Of a stretch of 64,000 bases of DNA, positions 36,329 to 45,282 are shown piece after piece. A program made the position numbers and the translations under genes. Under the pieces are notes generated by a model that searched no databases, was not told where the DNA came from, and worked only from the letters and a program-made list of their open reading frames with translations. This stretch comes from Halanaerobacter jeridensis (GTDB lineage: Bacteria; Bacillota; Halanaerobiia; Halobacteroidales; Halobacteroidaceae). The stretch covers positions 186,001 to 250,000 of the forward strand of contig NZ_JAFBDQ010000003.1 of the NCBI RefSeq assembly GCF_016908315.1, read 5' to 3'. Position 1 is the stretch's first letter. Each line of letters starts with the position of its first letter.

Positions 36329-36916
36329 CTATTCTAGTTTCCCTTTAGTAGACATAACTCCTTTTATATCTTCATTAATTGTAGTTGCTTTATTTAAAGC
36401 CCGGGCAAAAGATTTGAATATTCCTTCAATAATATGATGAGTATTAGTTCCTTCTAATTGGCGAATATGCAAATTCATTTTTGCATTGAAAGCAAGAGCA
36501 CGAAAAAACTCTTCTACCAATTCTGTATCAAAATCTCCTACTGTCGCTTTTAAATCTGTTACAGCAAAATTAAGATAAAAACGTCCTCCAAAGTCTATCG
36601 TACTTTGCAGTAAAGCTTCGTCCATTGGTAAAACTTGATTACCATAGCGATTGATTCCTTTTTTATCACCTACTGCTTCTTCTAAAGCTTGGCCTAACAC
36701 AATAGCAATATCCTCAGTAGTATGATGAGCATCAATCTCTATATCACCCTCAGCTTCGACTACTAAATCAAACTGCCCATGTTTAGCAAATAACTCTAAC
36801 ATATGATTTAAGAACGGAACCGGTGTTGTAATTTCAGATTGCCCTGTCCCATCTAAGCTAATTTTTAAATTGATATCGGTTTCTGCTGTTTTACGCTCTA
36901 TCGATGCTTCACGCAT
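36329..36916 (-). CDS. hisB: Imidazoleglycerol-phosphate dehydratase HisB
   Basis: This 195-residue Mn-dependent enzyme has the paired metal motifs DAHHTTEDIAI and THHIIEGIFKSFARAL, and PVPFLNHMLELFAKHG near the start. It is the monofunctional bacterial type with no HisB phosphatase domain; histidinol-phosphatase is not in the window. I start at ATG 36916 behind GTGGAGGTGG. Repeat-rich spacers flank it on both sides (to hisH and to hisD), which is unusual inside a biosynthetic operon. Confidence 0.96.
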   Translation of the reverse strand: MREASIERKTAETDINLKISLDGTGQSEITTPVPFLNHMLELFAKHGQFDLVVEAEGDIEIDAHHTTEDIAIVLGQALEEAVGDKKGINRYGNQVLPMDEALLQSTIDFGGRFYLNFAVTDLKATVGDFDTELVEEFFRALAFNAKMNLHIRQLEGTNTHHIIEGIFKSFARALNKATTINEDIKGVMSTKGKLE

Positions 36917-36948
36917 TTTAACCACCTCCACTTCAAACATAATTGATG

Positions 36949-37138
36949 ATCTATATACAGTGTTTTTTGCTTATTGCCTACTTGCCTATATAAAAACTTA
37001 AAATTCTTAGCTTCGCTCAAATTTGCCCTCTGGGTCTCATAAAAAACATGAGACCCTTCGTGTAGTCCTTATCGCTCTGCTTAGAGCTAATTAAGTATCC
37101 AATCTATATACAGTGTTTTTTGCTTATTGCCTACTTGC
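36949..37138. repeat. Structured repeat unit in the hisD-hisB spacer (family A plus 37-bp direct repeat)
   Basis: A 37-bp exact direct repeat (36949-36985 and 37102-37138; core ATCTATATACAGTG ... GCTTATTGCC) brackets a family A hairpin GGGTCTCAT/ATGAGACCC followed by CTTCGTGTAG and GCTCTGCTTAGAGC. The right end abuts the hisD stop codon. Closely related sequence occurs at 59762-59804 and 59845-59970. Confidence 0.7.
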
Positions 37139-38430
37139 TACTCAAATCTTACTTTAACACTATTGGCATGAGCATCTAATCCCTCTACTTCAGCAATTTT
37201 AATTGCATCATCTTTTACTTTTTCTAATCCCTCTTTAGAATAAGAGATTACACTTGATTTTTTAATAAAATCATCAATATTTAGGGGAGAATAAAATCTT
37301 GCTGACCCACCTGTCGGTAAAACATGATTTGGTCCGGCTACATAATCACCAATTGGCTCTGCTGCATACTCACCTAGAAAGATAGCCCCTGCATTTCTTA
37401 ATTTACCTAAAATAGCAAATGGATCATCAACTTTAACTTCTAAATGTTCGGGAGCAAATTGATTAGTAACTTTAATAGCTTCAGTTAAATCTTGAGCTAC
37501 AATCAAAGAACCATAATTTTCTAAAGCTTCTGCTGCTATTTCTTCTCGCGATAACTCTTTTAACTGTTGCTTTAATTCCTCTTTAACTTCTAAAGCTACC
37601 TCTTTAGAAGTAGTTACTAAGACTGAAGAAGCCATAGGGTCGTGTTCAGCCTGAGATAACATATCTGCAGCTACATAACGTGGATTAGCAGTCTCATCTG
37701 CTAGTACAAGAATTTCGCTTGGCCCTGCTAACATATCAATATCAACATATCCGAAAGCTAATTTTTTAGCTAAAGTTACATAAATATTGCCCGGGCCAAC
37801 AATCTTATCCACCTGCATCATAGTATTTGTCCCTAAACTCAATCCTGCTACAGCTTGGGCCCCACCTACTTTATAGATAGTATCTACTCCTACTTCCGCT
37901 GCTGCCACTAAAGTATAAGGATTCATACTTCCATCTGCTGCTGGTGGAGAAACCATACTAATCTCATCTACTCCTGCTACTTGAGCTGGCACTCCATTCA
38001 TCACTACCGACGATGGATAAGCTGCTCTACCCCCTGGTACATAAAGACCTACCTTTTCTAGAGCAGAAAACTTCTGTCCAACTATAACTCCATCTTCTTT
38101 AATATCCATCCAATCTTCACGTAGCTGTTTTTGGTGGAAATCTTCTACATTAGCAATTGAAGTCTGTAGAGCGGATATGAATTCCTCATCAACTTTTTCA
38201 TATGCTGCTGCTATCTCTTCTTCCTGCACCTCTAAAGTTGATTCATCTAATTCTGCCCCATCAAATTTAGCTGTATATTTAAAAATTGCTTGGTCTCCAT
38301 TATCTTTAACATCATCCCAAATATTCTGCACTGCTTCCATTTGGCCCTCATTATCAAAAGAAGAACGATTTAAAATCTTATTTAATTTTTCTTTCGCCCC
38401 ACTATCTGTAGTATTAATAACTTTTAACAT
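37138..38430 (-). CDS. hisD: Histidinol dehydrogenase HisD
   Basis: This 430-residue zinc enzyme oxidises histidinol to histidine in two NAD-dependent steps. Family blocks: VGLYVPGGRAAYPSSVVM, VDKIVGPGNIYVTLAKK, DMLAGPSEILVLAD, SQAEHDPMASSVLV (with zinc/catalytic Gln and His), NQFAPEHLEV and GPNHVLPTGGSARF. Gene order hisG-hisD-hisB is as in Bacillus. The stop codon lies directly against the repeat described at 36949-37138. Confidence 0.97.
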   Translation of the reverse strand: MLKVINTTDSGAKEKLNKILNRSSFDNEGQMEAVQNIWDDVKDNGDQAIFKYTAKFDGAELDESTLEVQEEEIAAAYEKVDEEFISALQTSIANVEDFHQKQLREDWMDIKEDGVIVGQKFSALEKVGLYVPGGRAAYPSSVVMNGVPAQVAGVDEISMVSPPAADGSMNPYTLVAAAEVGVDTIYKVGGAQAVAGLSLGTNTMMQVDKIVGPGNIYVTLAKKLAFGYVDIDMLAGPSEILVLADETANPRYVAADMLSQAEHDPMASSVLVTTSKEVALEVKEELKQQLKELSREEIAAEALENYGSLIVAQDLTEAIKVTNQFAPEHLEVKVDDPFAILGKLRNAGAIFLGEYAAEPIGDYVAGPNHVLPTGGSARFYSPLNIDDFIKKSSVISYSKEGLEKVKDDAIKIAEVEGLDAHANSVKVRFE

Positions 38431-38550
38431 TTTTTCACCTCTCCCATTAAATTATTTTACTTTGTTTTATAATTTGTGCATAAAACTATGCTGTCTTGCT
38501 CCGTGGTAGGTCATAGATCAGACTTGACATTGTCAAGTCTCTTCTTCACT

Positions 38551-38606
38551 CTTCACTCATTACTGTTTACTAATTACTCTTCACTCATTACTGTTTACTA
38601 ATTACT
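38551..38606. repeat. 28-bp tandem duplication spanning the hisG stop codon
   Basis: Two exact adjacent 28-bp copies (38551-38578 and 38579-38606; unit begins CTTCACTCATTACTG). The second includes the hisG stop codon and last codons (VISKQ), so the first looks like a duplicated gene end. Confidence 0.8.
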
Positions 38607-39232
38607 GCTTTAACATCATCAATAATATTTTTAATTCTTTGGTGCTGAGTTTTATAACTAACCCTATTAGTAATTAAGCGGGCTGATGATCTTGCAATTT
38701 CAGCTATTTCTATCAAATTATTTTCACGCAAAGTTCTACCTGTAGAACTAATGTCTACAATCATATCAGAGAGCCCCACTAAAGGCGCCATTTCAATTGA
38801 ACCATTTAATTTAACAATTTCTGTTTGAATACCCTGTTGGTCAAAAAACTCTTGGGCTACATTAACATATTTAGTAGCTACTCGCCCTGTAGAAGGTAGT
38901 TCTTCTAAAGAAGTAATTCCTGCTTCTTCTGGAATAGCCACAACTAATCTACAACTACCTAATTCTAAATCTAAAACTTCATAGACACTAGCCCCAGCTT
39001 CTAACAACACATCTTTACCGACAACCCCTAAATCTGCTACTCCATGTTCAACATATGTATGGACATCTACAGCTTTAGATAATAAGAAATCAATCTCTAA
39101 TTGTTCATCTTCTAAAATCAATTTACGCGAATCATCATCTAATTCTCGATTAACCACTCCAGCTTCTCTTAAAATTTCAACTACTGGGTCAAACAACCGA
39201 CCTTTAGGTAAGGCAATAGTTAGTTTATCCAT
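38588..39232 (-). CDS. hisG: ATP phosphoribosyltransferase catalytic subunit HisG (short form)
   Basis: HisG starts histidine synthesis by joining ATP and PRPP. At 214 residues it is the short form, lacking the C-terminal regulatory domain and requiring HisZ, whose gene is directly upstream with an 8-bp overlap. Motifs: LTIALPKGRLFDPVVEILRE, DLGVVGKDVLLE, ATKYVNVAQEFF and the PRPP loop DMIVDISSTGRTL. The ribosome site GGGGG lies inside hisZ. The last five codons are part of the tandem duplication. Confidence 0.96.
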   Translation of the reverse strand: MDKLTIALPKGRLFDPVVEILREAGVVNRELDDDSRKLILEDEQLEIDFLLSKAVDVHTYVEHGVADLGVVGKDVLLEAGASVYEVLDLELGSCRLVVAIPEEAGITSLEELPSTGRVATKYVNVAQEFFDQQGIQTEIVKLNGSIEMAPLVGLSDMIVDISSTGRTLRENNLIEIAEIARSSARLITNRVSYKTQHQRIKNIIDDVKAVISKQ

Positions 39233-40463
39233 CTTGTTCCCCCGCTTTTATTTCAATTTCATTTATTTTATAATCTTCTTTTGAAGTACTAGTTTCTAAA
39301 TTTAATACTTGGTCTATCTTCTTTTCTTTAGCATAAGCAATAGTCTCTTCTAAATCTCTAGTTGCTAATTCAAGTTCTACATTATTATTCTGACGTAACT
39401 CCTCAGCTAACTCAAAACCTTTTTCTTTATCTTCGGGTTGCAAACGCAGAATAACTTTTTTATTCTCCATTTCAAACTCATATCCCTGCTTTTCTAATGA
39501 TAAAATTAATCTATCAACTCCTACTGCAAATCCTGTAGCAGTTGTAGGATAACCAAATTTTTTAACTAGATTATCATAACGACCACCACCGCAAATAGTA
39601 TAACCTAAATCATGGGTATAGCCTTCAAATACAATTCCAGTATAGTAATCAAAACCACGTACTACACTTAAATCAATATATATATAATCTGCTACTCCCA
39701 TTAATTCTAAGTTTTTATAGACTTCCTCTAGATTAATTAAAGCTTCTAAAGACTCTTCATTATTAACTAGGTCTTTAGCTTCTGCAATTACCTCTTTTCC
39801 TCCACGCAGATCTTGAGCAGCTAAAATAGCTTTTTTTTGCTGTCCATTTAAATCAGTTCCTGATAGCAATTCTTTTAGCTCCACAAAATTTCTTTCTGAA
39901 AGAGCATGTCGGATTTTAATCTGTAATTCTTCATCTAATTTAGCTTCCTTCATAATCCCTGTAAAATATCCAACATCCCCAATATCAATATTAAAATTAT
40001 TCAACCCAGCATTTTCTACTGCTTTAACAGCAATTGAAATAACTTCTGCATCACCAAGCGGATTATCTACTCCAAACAACTCTACTCCTGCTTGATAAAA
40101 TTCTCTATGTCTTCCTGCCCGCGGTGTTTCATAACGATATACATTCCCTTCATAAGCTAATCTAAGTGGTAACGATTTTTCTCTCAATTCAGTAGCTACC
40201 ATACGAGCTATAGAAGCAGTCATTTCAGGTCTTAATGCTAAAATTTCTCCTTTTCTATTAAAAAATTTGTACATCTTAGCATGTAACCCTTCTGTAGCAG
40301 CTGATAAAATATCATAATACTCAAAAGTAGGAGTAATTATTTCCTCATAGCCCCAACTATTAAAAACCTCCATTACTTTCTCTTCTATAATTTTTTTCTT
40401 CCTAGCTAAATCTGGCAAATAATCCCTTGTCCCTTCTGGTCTCTGCAACTTATTCCAATCCAA
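39225..40463 (-). CDS. hisZ: ATP phosphoribosyltransferase regulatory subunit HisZ
   Basis: This is a 412-residue HisRS paralogue. It has class II synthetase motifs (GTRDYLPDLARKK, RPEMTASIARMVAT, YRYETPRAGRHREFYQAGVELFG, VRGFDYYTGIVFEGY) but is immediately followed by a short-form hisG, the classic HisZ context. HisZ forms an octamer with HisG and confers histidine feedback. The C-terminal region (~320-412) still resembles an anticodon-binding domain, so a HisS origin is evident; HisRS itself cannot be excluded from sequence alone. It is the first gene of the operon, with a clear promoter ~65 bp upstream. Confidence 0.9.
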   Translation of the reverse strand: MDWNKLQRPEGTRDYLPDLARKKKIIEEKVMEVFNSWGYEEIITPTFEYYDILSAATEGLHAKMYKFFNRKGEILALRPEMTASIARMVATELREKSLPLRLAYEGNVYRYETPRAGRHREFYQAGVELFGVDNPLGDAEVISIAVKAVENAGLNNFNIDIGDVGYFTGIMKEAKLDEELQIKIRHALSERNFVELKELLSGTDLNGQQKKAILAAQDLRGGKEVIAEAKDLVNNEESLEALINLEEVYKNLELMGVADYIYIDLSVVRGFDYYTGIVFEGYTHDLGYTICGGGRYDNLVKKFGYPTTATGFAVGVDRLILSLEKQGYEFEMENKKVILRLQPEDKEKGFELAEELRQNNNVELELATRDLEETIAYAKEKKIDQVLNLETSTSKEDYKINEIEIKAGEQDG

Positions 40464-40527
40464 AATAACTCCTCCTCATTAATTAAAATTCTTTATTACT
40501 TTATCGAATTAAAGAATGATTTATTAA

Positions 40528-40556
40528 AATATAACATATCCCCTATCGATTGTCAA
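40528..40556 (-). promoter_or_regulatory. Sigma-A promoter of the his operon
   Basis: TTGACA (40551-40556), 17-bp spacer, TATATT (40528-40533). The leader to hisZ is ~60 nt, too short for a T-box. Confidence 0.75.
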
Positions 40557-40607
40557 TTGAAATTTAATAGTAATTAGTAATAAGAAAAAAGTAATAAATA
40601 GAAAAAA

Positions 40608-40640
40608 AAGCGATCCTAGAAATGGATTCTAAGATCACTT
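40608..40640 (-). terminator. Terminator overlapping the end of the SleB-like gene
   Basis: Stem AAGCGATCCTAGAA / TTCTAAGATCACTT with two mismatched/wobble positions, then a run of eight T on the minus strand. The stop codon lies in the first arm. Confidence 0.75.
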
Positions 40641-41243
40641 AGCAAAAACATGTTTCCCAATTTGAACTGTCTTTTCTCTCGTAGTTAGCCACCACATAGT
40701 TTTAGCAATAATAGGATTATAAAAATACATAGCATTTTGAGATGGATCTTCTCCTGCTAAAGCCTTTTCAGCTGCTTTATAGGCTTCTTGATCAGGTTTT
40801 AATTTAATCTGTCCATCTTTAACGGAACTAAACTGTCCTTCCTGATAAATCACACCATAAACAGTATCAGGGAATTGAGAGCTGTTTACTCGATTAAGTA
40901 TAACTGCTCCTACAGCAATTTTCCCTTTAAATGGTTCTCCCCGTGCTTCAGCATGAATTGCTTTAGCTAACCAATAGACATTATCATCATTCTTTTCAAC
41001 ATTTTTAGATGCTTGTGCTGATTGATTATTATAGCGATTCGGTTCTCCTTTAGAGTTATCAATTATTTTCTCTAAAATTACAACTAATAACCCACTTATA
41101 ACTAAACCTTGTGCTGCTTTTTCTCCATCAATTCCCTGCGCATAAGTTCTAGAAAAATCAGCACTAATTAACAGACTTACAGATGGGGTTATTAACATTA
41201 TGATTAATGTTAAAGCAATAACGTTGGTTATTTTATATCTCAT
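40635..41243 (-). CDS. SleB/CwlJ-type cell wall hydrolase
   Basis: This 202-residue protein has an N-terminal signal/anchor (to ~35), a ~45-residue linker, and a Hydrolase_2 domain (~85-202): VYWLAKAIHAEARGEPFKGK with the catalytic Glu, GAVILNRVNSSQFPDTV, YQEGQFSSV, and MYFYNP. Relatives are lytic enzymes for spore cortex or vegetative wall. The typical SleB peptidoglycan-binding repeats are absent, so a vegetative or maturation role is possible. It ends the exbB-exbD-tonB operon region; neighbours are envelope proteins. Confidence 0.88.
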   Translation of the reverse strand: MRYKITNVIALTLIIMLITPSVSLLISADFSRTYAQGIDGEKAAQGLVISGLLVVILEKIIDNSKGEPNRYNNQSAQASKNVEKNDDNVYWLAKAIHAEARGEPFKGKIAVGAVILNRVNSSQFPDTVYGVIYQEGQFSSVKDGQIKLKPDQEAYKAAEKALAGEDPSQNAMYFYNPIIAKTMWWLTTREKTVQIGKHVFAK

Positions 41244-41259
41244 GCCCTTGCCCCCTCAA

Positions 41260-41931
41260 TTATTGAGAAGCTAATAATAAAGCAGAAACTATCCAGCCAC
41301 CTGTTAGCCAGAAGAAACGTTGCTCTAATTTCTCTACTTTTTCTTCTGTCTTTTTACTTGCTGTTTCAGAAGATAATTGATCAACTTTCTGTTTGAGGTT
41401 CTCATTTTTAGTTTCTAATTCATTAAGCTTTTTCTGTAATTTATTAGTTCTAATTGCTTCTTCAGTAATGCTCTTTAAAATTTTATCAACTTGTTTACGC
41501 AGATCATTAATTTTAGCATTTGTATTCACTAAATCTTCTTGATTAACCTCTTGTTGGTCTGATAATTCATTTAATCTTCTCTTTAAATTTTCATTTTGAT
41601 TAACGACTTCAACTAATTCAGATCTGAATTCTGTTGATAATTTCTTTAAAGTAAGTACATCGCCGCTTTCTGGATTAACCTGCCCTTGATTAATATTACT
41701 TAACATTTTAGCTATAATTTCTGCTAGTTCATAGCGAGTCACTTCTTTTTCACCTTTAAATTTATTGCCATCATAAAGAGACATATAACCCTTATCTACC
41801 AATTTAACTACACTTTTATAGGCCCAATGATCACGAGATACATCTTTAATATTATCACTTGCTAACACTACAGAAACATTAGTTGAAAGTAGTAATACTA
41901 CTAACAACAGACTGATTACTTTTTTATTCAC
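41260..41931 (-). CDS. S-layer-homology protein with coiled coil and C-terminal membrane anchor
   Basis: This 223-residue protein starts at GTG 41931 after GGAGG. In order: signal peptide (1-~24), one SLH domain (DVSRDHWAYKSVVKLVDKGY to TRYELAEIIAKML), a ~100-residue coiled coil (LRSELVEV... KLNELETKNENLKQKVDQL), and a C-terminal hydrophobic segment (FFWLTGGWIVSALLLA). In diderm Firmicutes SLH domains bind secondary polymers of the peptidoglycan and tether the outer membrane; this could be a tether of the OmpM type but without a barrel. It lies 2 bp after the 663-residue secreted protein. Confidence 0.85.
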   Translation of the reverse strand: MNKKVISLLLVVLLLSTNVSVVLASDNIKDVSRDHWAYKSVVKLVDKGYMSLYDGNKFKGEKEVTRYELAEIIAKMLSNINQGQVNPESGDVLTLKKLSTEFRSELVEVVNQNENLKRRLNELSDQQEVNQEDLVNTNAKINDLRKQVDKILKSITEEAIRTNKLQKKLNELETKNENLKQKVDQLSSETASKKTEEKVEKLEQRFFWLTGGWIVSALLLASQ

Positions 41932-41933
41932 CT

Positions 41934-43925
41934 TTATTCCTCCTTGAAGTTAATATTTTCTATTTCACGCTTTAAATTTATATGATGCTGCTTGCTATCA
42001 AAAACATTTAAATTTTCAAATTCTAAATTAGAATTTCCTTTAGCTAAAACTTTAAAATGAATTTGAGCTATGATATCACTTTTAACCTCTTGCGGTGCAT
42101 CTAGACTAGCTGATAAATTCTTGATTAATCCTCCTTGCTCTAAATCCGGACGATTAAAACTTAATAATTCTTTATTATCTACAAATAACTTACCACGAGA
42201 AATATAAATTGCTTCTAGAACATATTGGTCATATTTTAAGCTGAAATTAATCTGATAAAAATCAGTAATATTCTCTAATTTAATATTTGCTGTTACATAA
42301 TCACCCACCTCAAAATCTTTTTTATTAAATTCAATTTTAAGTTTAGGTGTTAATTTAGGTAAAACAACACTGCTCTTTTCACTCTTGCGAGCAGTATTAT
42401 CGCTATTAACTTCAACATAATAAGGTAAATCTCCGTCAATAATCCCAATAGTATCTACTAACCAAGGAACTTTAATAGTTTCACCAGGCTTTAGCTGACC
42501 TAAAAACTTATTTACTTTTTCACCTTTAGCAATCTCTAATCCCGGAGGTAAGACTATTGTAGAATTAACTCCATAAGCAGTAGAGTTTCCTACATTAGTA
42601 ATCACTCCATAAATATCAAATTGTTCTTGACTTAAATGATTATTCTCTTTTTTTATTCTAGTTGGTCCTTTGATATCAATTCCTAAATTTGGAGGGCCAA
42701 CCACTCTTAAACCTCTAGTAACTTGATTATCATCTGTATTCTCAGCAGTGACTTCAACTTGATAATCCAATTGCTTGGGGTTAACATTTTTAGGACTTAT
42801 TTCCCACATTACCTGAGCAGTAGCACCAGGTTTCATATGACCTAAATTCTTAATTCGTTTCTCTGATTCCAATTTTAGCTGTTCTGGTAATTTTAGTTCA
42901 ATCTTCACATCTTCGGCTTCAATCTCAGCTGTATTTTGTACATAAGCTACTATTTGAGCTTTTTTATCTGGTCTATCCATAACTATCTCAGCGGGAGAAG
43001 TTACCCCTAAAGATAATAAACCAGGAACAACTGTGATGCCTCCTAAACCATAATTAGTGACATAATCTTTTGTTTCACCAGGAGATAACTTTTGCGGCTG
43101 CCAAAATAAAGCCATAGCACTATCTAATTCAAATTCTCCTTTACGCATAAATTCTTGTCCCGGATTAAATTCAAATTTCCAAGCATCATCTGCTAAACTA
43201 CCCCAATCAGCAAAATAAACTTTATCTGCTTGAGTCAAACCTGGTCCTTTGATAGTCCCCTGAGCTGTAACTTTAGGATTACTTAAAGTATCAAAGGCCT
43301 GCCAAAAGCTCGGCATCTCATCACTAGAATAGACTTTATCAGCAGTAATCGCTTTATTCTTGATCCTAAATGGAGCTCCATCATTTTCTCCCAGCATAGT
43401 ATCAATCATAACTCTAGCTCCAACTTCTTTCGAGCTTTCACCTTGATTAGTAATTCGATAGCGAATTTGAGCGGTATCAGGCAAAGCAGTAGTAGTACTT
43501 TTGACAAAACTTAAAATTTGTGTGACTAATATCTTGCCATATTTGTATTTAGTAACTATGCGACCATCTTCAATTTGAGGTTCTTGAACTAAAGTACCAT
43601 ATTTAGCGTTTTTTCCCGCTCGCTTTTTTGTTTTACCACCAAAAACATAATTTTCGCCATCAATTCTAATAGTAGTATAAGAAGTCCAAGGATTAGGATG
43701 ACCATAAATTAGTGGTTTGCCATCATCCCCCTCCCTCATAGGGGCTCCACCTGTAACATCAATAGCAAAACGCCCCTGATTATGTTCATTCTGATTAACA
43801 AAAATAGATATATAATCATTTTTTATTTCTAAATTACCCTCATCATCAACTTTAGCAAAGCCAATAGAGGAGAAAATAATTAATAATAAACTCAAAAGAG
43901 TAATTATTTTAACCCGATTTGTCAT
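41934..43925 (-). CDS. Large secreted protein with CARDB-like repeats and cohesin-like C-terminal domain
   Basis: A signal peptide is followed by a ~270-residue N-terminal domain with no family I recognise (FAIDVTGGAPMREGDDGKPL; ALPDTAQIRYRITNQGESSK), two Ig-like CARDB/DUF11 repeats (VYVQ-type NTAEIEAEDVKIELKLPE; GVITNVGNSTAYGVNSTIVL), and a cohesin-like domain (~530-663, FEVGDYVTANIKLENITDFY). I start at ATG 43925 after GAGGTGTCAAG; the gene begins just inside the tonB end. Immediate linkage to tonB and the SLH gene suggests a periplasmic or surface partner of the TonB system, perhaps an adaptor. About 663 residues. Confidence 0.65.
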   Translation of the reverse strand: MTNRVKIITLLSLLLIIFSSIGFAKVDDEGNLEIKNDYISIFVNQNEHNQGRFAIDVTGGAPMREGDDGKPLIYGHPNPWTSYTTIRIDGENYVFGGKTKKRAGKNAKYGTLVQEPQIEDGRIVTKYKYGKILVTQILSFVKSTTTALPDTAQIRYRITNQGESSKEVGARVMIDTMLGENDGAPFRIKNKAITADKVYSSDEMPSFWQAFDTLSNPKVTAQGTIKGPGLTQADKVYFADWGSLADDAWKFEFNPGQEFMRKGEFELDSAMALFWQPQKLSPGETKDYVTNYGLGGITVVPGLLSLGVTSPAEIVMDRPDKKAQIVAYVQNTAEIEAEDVKIELKLPEQLKLESEKRIKNLGHMKPGATAQVMWEISPKNVNPKQLDYQVEVTAENTDDNQVTRGLRVVGPPNLGIDIKGPTRIKKENNHLSQEQFDIYGVITNVGNSTAYGVNSTIVLPPGLEIAKGEKVNKFLGQLKPGETIKVPWLVDTIGIIDGDLPYYVEVNSDNTARKSEKSSVVLPKLTPKLKIEFNKKDFEVGDYVTANIKLENITDFYQINFSLKYDQYVLEAIYISRGKLFVDNKELLSFNRPDLEQGGLIKNLSASLDAPQEVKSDIIAQIHFKVLAKGNSNLEFENLNVFDSKQHHINLKREIENINFKEE

Positions 43926-43935
43926 TCTTGACACC

Positions 43936-45273
43936 TCATTCCTCAACAAAATTTAAGTTAAGAAATTCAACTTTAACTTGATCACTATTATTAGGTCTAA
44001 AGTGAACTATAATGTTAACTCGATAACTTTTAGCAGCAGCCTTAAATCTCCACCCACGGTGAATAGTATTTATTGCTGCCTCGTCTAATCTTTGATCTTG
44101 AGATGAAACTAAAACTTTTATCTGATCTCTATCTACCTCACCTGTCTTATCAACTAATATTGATAATTTAACATCACCTGCTACTCCTAAATTCGAAGCA
44201 TCTTTAGGATAATAAGGGTCAGGATGAGTTGTCAATGACTGTTGTGGTTCAGAAAAAGCAGGTTCTTGTTCTTCTTTATCTTTCTCTTCAGTTTTTTCCT
44301 GCTCCTGCTTTGGTGCAGAACTTTCTTCTGCAGTCGACTTAACATTTTCTTCTTTTTTATTATCAGCAGTTTGCTGCTGACTTTGATTTTGTTGTTCGTC
44401 TTTTTCTTCTGCCTTTGAAGAAGTTTTTTCTTGTGTTTTTTCAGCTTCAGTCTCAGTTTTTTGAGTTTCTGTTTCATTTTTCTGATTATCGTTTTCTTTA
44501 TTTTCAGACTGTTGTTTTTCTTCTCCTTGAGTACTTTCTTCTTTTTCAGCTACTTTAACTTCTTCAGAACTATTTTCACTACTTAATATTTCTTCAGGCT
44601 TTTCCTTAGTAGCTGTTTCTTGTTGTTTGCTATCATTTTTTAGCTCTTTACTTTGTTCTGGTTCTGGTTTAGTCTCTTGTTCTTCAGTTGTTACAGTCTT
44701 TTTGCTTTCTTGCTTCTTCTCTGTTTCACTATCAGTGATTTTAGTTTCATTATCTACTTCATTAGATTGTTCTACTGCTTTTGTTTCAGTATTATTCTCT
44801 TCTGGCTGTTTTTGCTCTTTTACTTCAGTATCTTTAGTTTCTTCTTCAGCCGTTTTTTCAGTTTTTTCTGTAGTTTTTTCCTTTGTTTCTTGATTATTAC
44901 CAGCTGCTTTAGTTTCTGATTTTTCCTCAGGCATAGATTCTTTTTGTTCTTGTTCTTCGTTTTGTTCTTCTTCAGTCTTCTCTTTATTCTTTTCTTCTTC
45001 TTTATTTTCCTCTTTTGCAGTATCTTGCTGTGGTTCAACAACCTGAGTTTCTTCTTTTTCCTCTTGATTCTTATCATCTAAAGTTTCTTTATCCAATTCA
45101 ACTAACTGAATTCTGCGTTGTTGAGCATTAGAAGAGGTTTTAAATCCAAATTGCCCTTTTGTAAATAAGGATAAAGAATATAAAATCACAATATGGATTA
45201 ACGCAGACACAAGTATAAACTTAATTAATCCCGCATCAGAGTCATCTTTATCATTAGCAATGATTTTTCTCAT
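43936..45273 (-). CDS. tonB: TonB-like energy transducer with very long acidic linker
   Basis: This 445-residue protein starts at ATG 45273 after AGGTGATAATT. A single N-terminal membrane helix (~16-38, LIKFILVSALIHIVILYSL) is followed by ~280 residues of Glu/Lys/Gln/Thr/Ser-rich low-complexity linker, then a C-terminal TonB domain (~340-445): HPDPYYPKDASNLGVAGDVK, VDKTGEVDRDQIKVLVSS, LDEAAINTIHRGWRFKAAAK. TonB transmits proton-motive energy from ExbB/ExbD to the outer membrane. The linker is nearly proline-free, unlike the Pro-Lys linker of Proteobacteria, and is long enough to cross a wide periplasm. Confidence 0.88.
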   Translation of the reverse strand: MRKIIANDKDDSDAGLIKFILVSALIHIVILYSLSLFTKGQFGFKTSSNAQQRRIQLVELDKETLDDKNQEEKEETQVVEPQQDTAKEENKEEEKNKEKTEEEQNEEQEQKESMPEEKSETKAAGNNQETKEKTTEKTEKTAEEETKDTEVKEQKQPEENNTETKAVEQSNEVDNETKITDSETEKKQESKKTVTTEEQETKPEPEQSKELKNDSKQQETATKEKPEEILSSENSSEEVKVAEKEESTQGEEKQQSENKENDNQKNETETQKTETEAEKTQEKTSSKAEEKDEQQNQSQQQTADNKKEENVKSTAEESSAPKQEQEKTEEKDKEEQEPAFSEPQQSLTTHPDPYYPKDASNLGVAGDVKLSILVDKTGEVDRDQIKVLVSSQDQRLDEAAINTIHRGWRFKAAAKSYRVNIIVHFRPNNSDQVKVEFLNLNFVEE

Positions 45274-45282
45274 AATTATCAC

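Noticed and set aside
39225-40463. Histidyl-tRNA synthetase instead of HisZ
   Set aside because: Motifs overlap, but the gene leads a his operon and overlaps a short-form hisG, which requires HisZ; position decides in favour of HisZ, with residual doubt noted.
40464-40560. Histidine T-box or attenuator leader before hisZ
   Set aside because: The promoter lies ~65 bp from the start codon, leaving no room for a T-box, and there is no leader peptide with His codons.
44232-45077. Several long open frames on both strands inside tonB
   Set aside because: They come from the low-complexity Glu/Lys/Gln/Thr linker; they lack ribosome sites and have nonsense composition (poly-Lys or poly-Phe/Ser).
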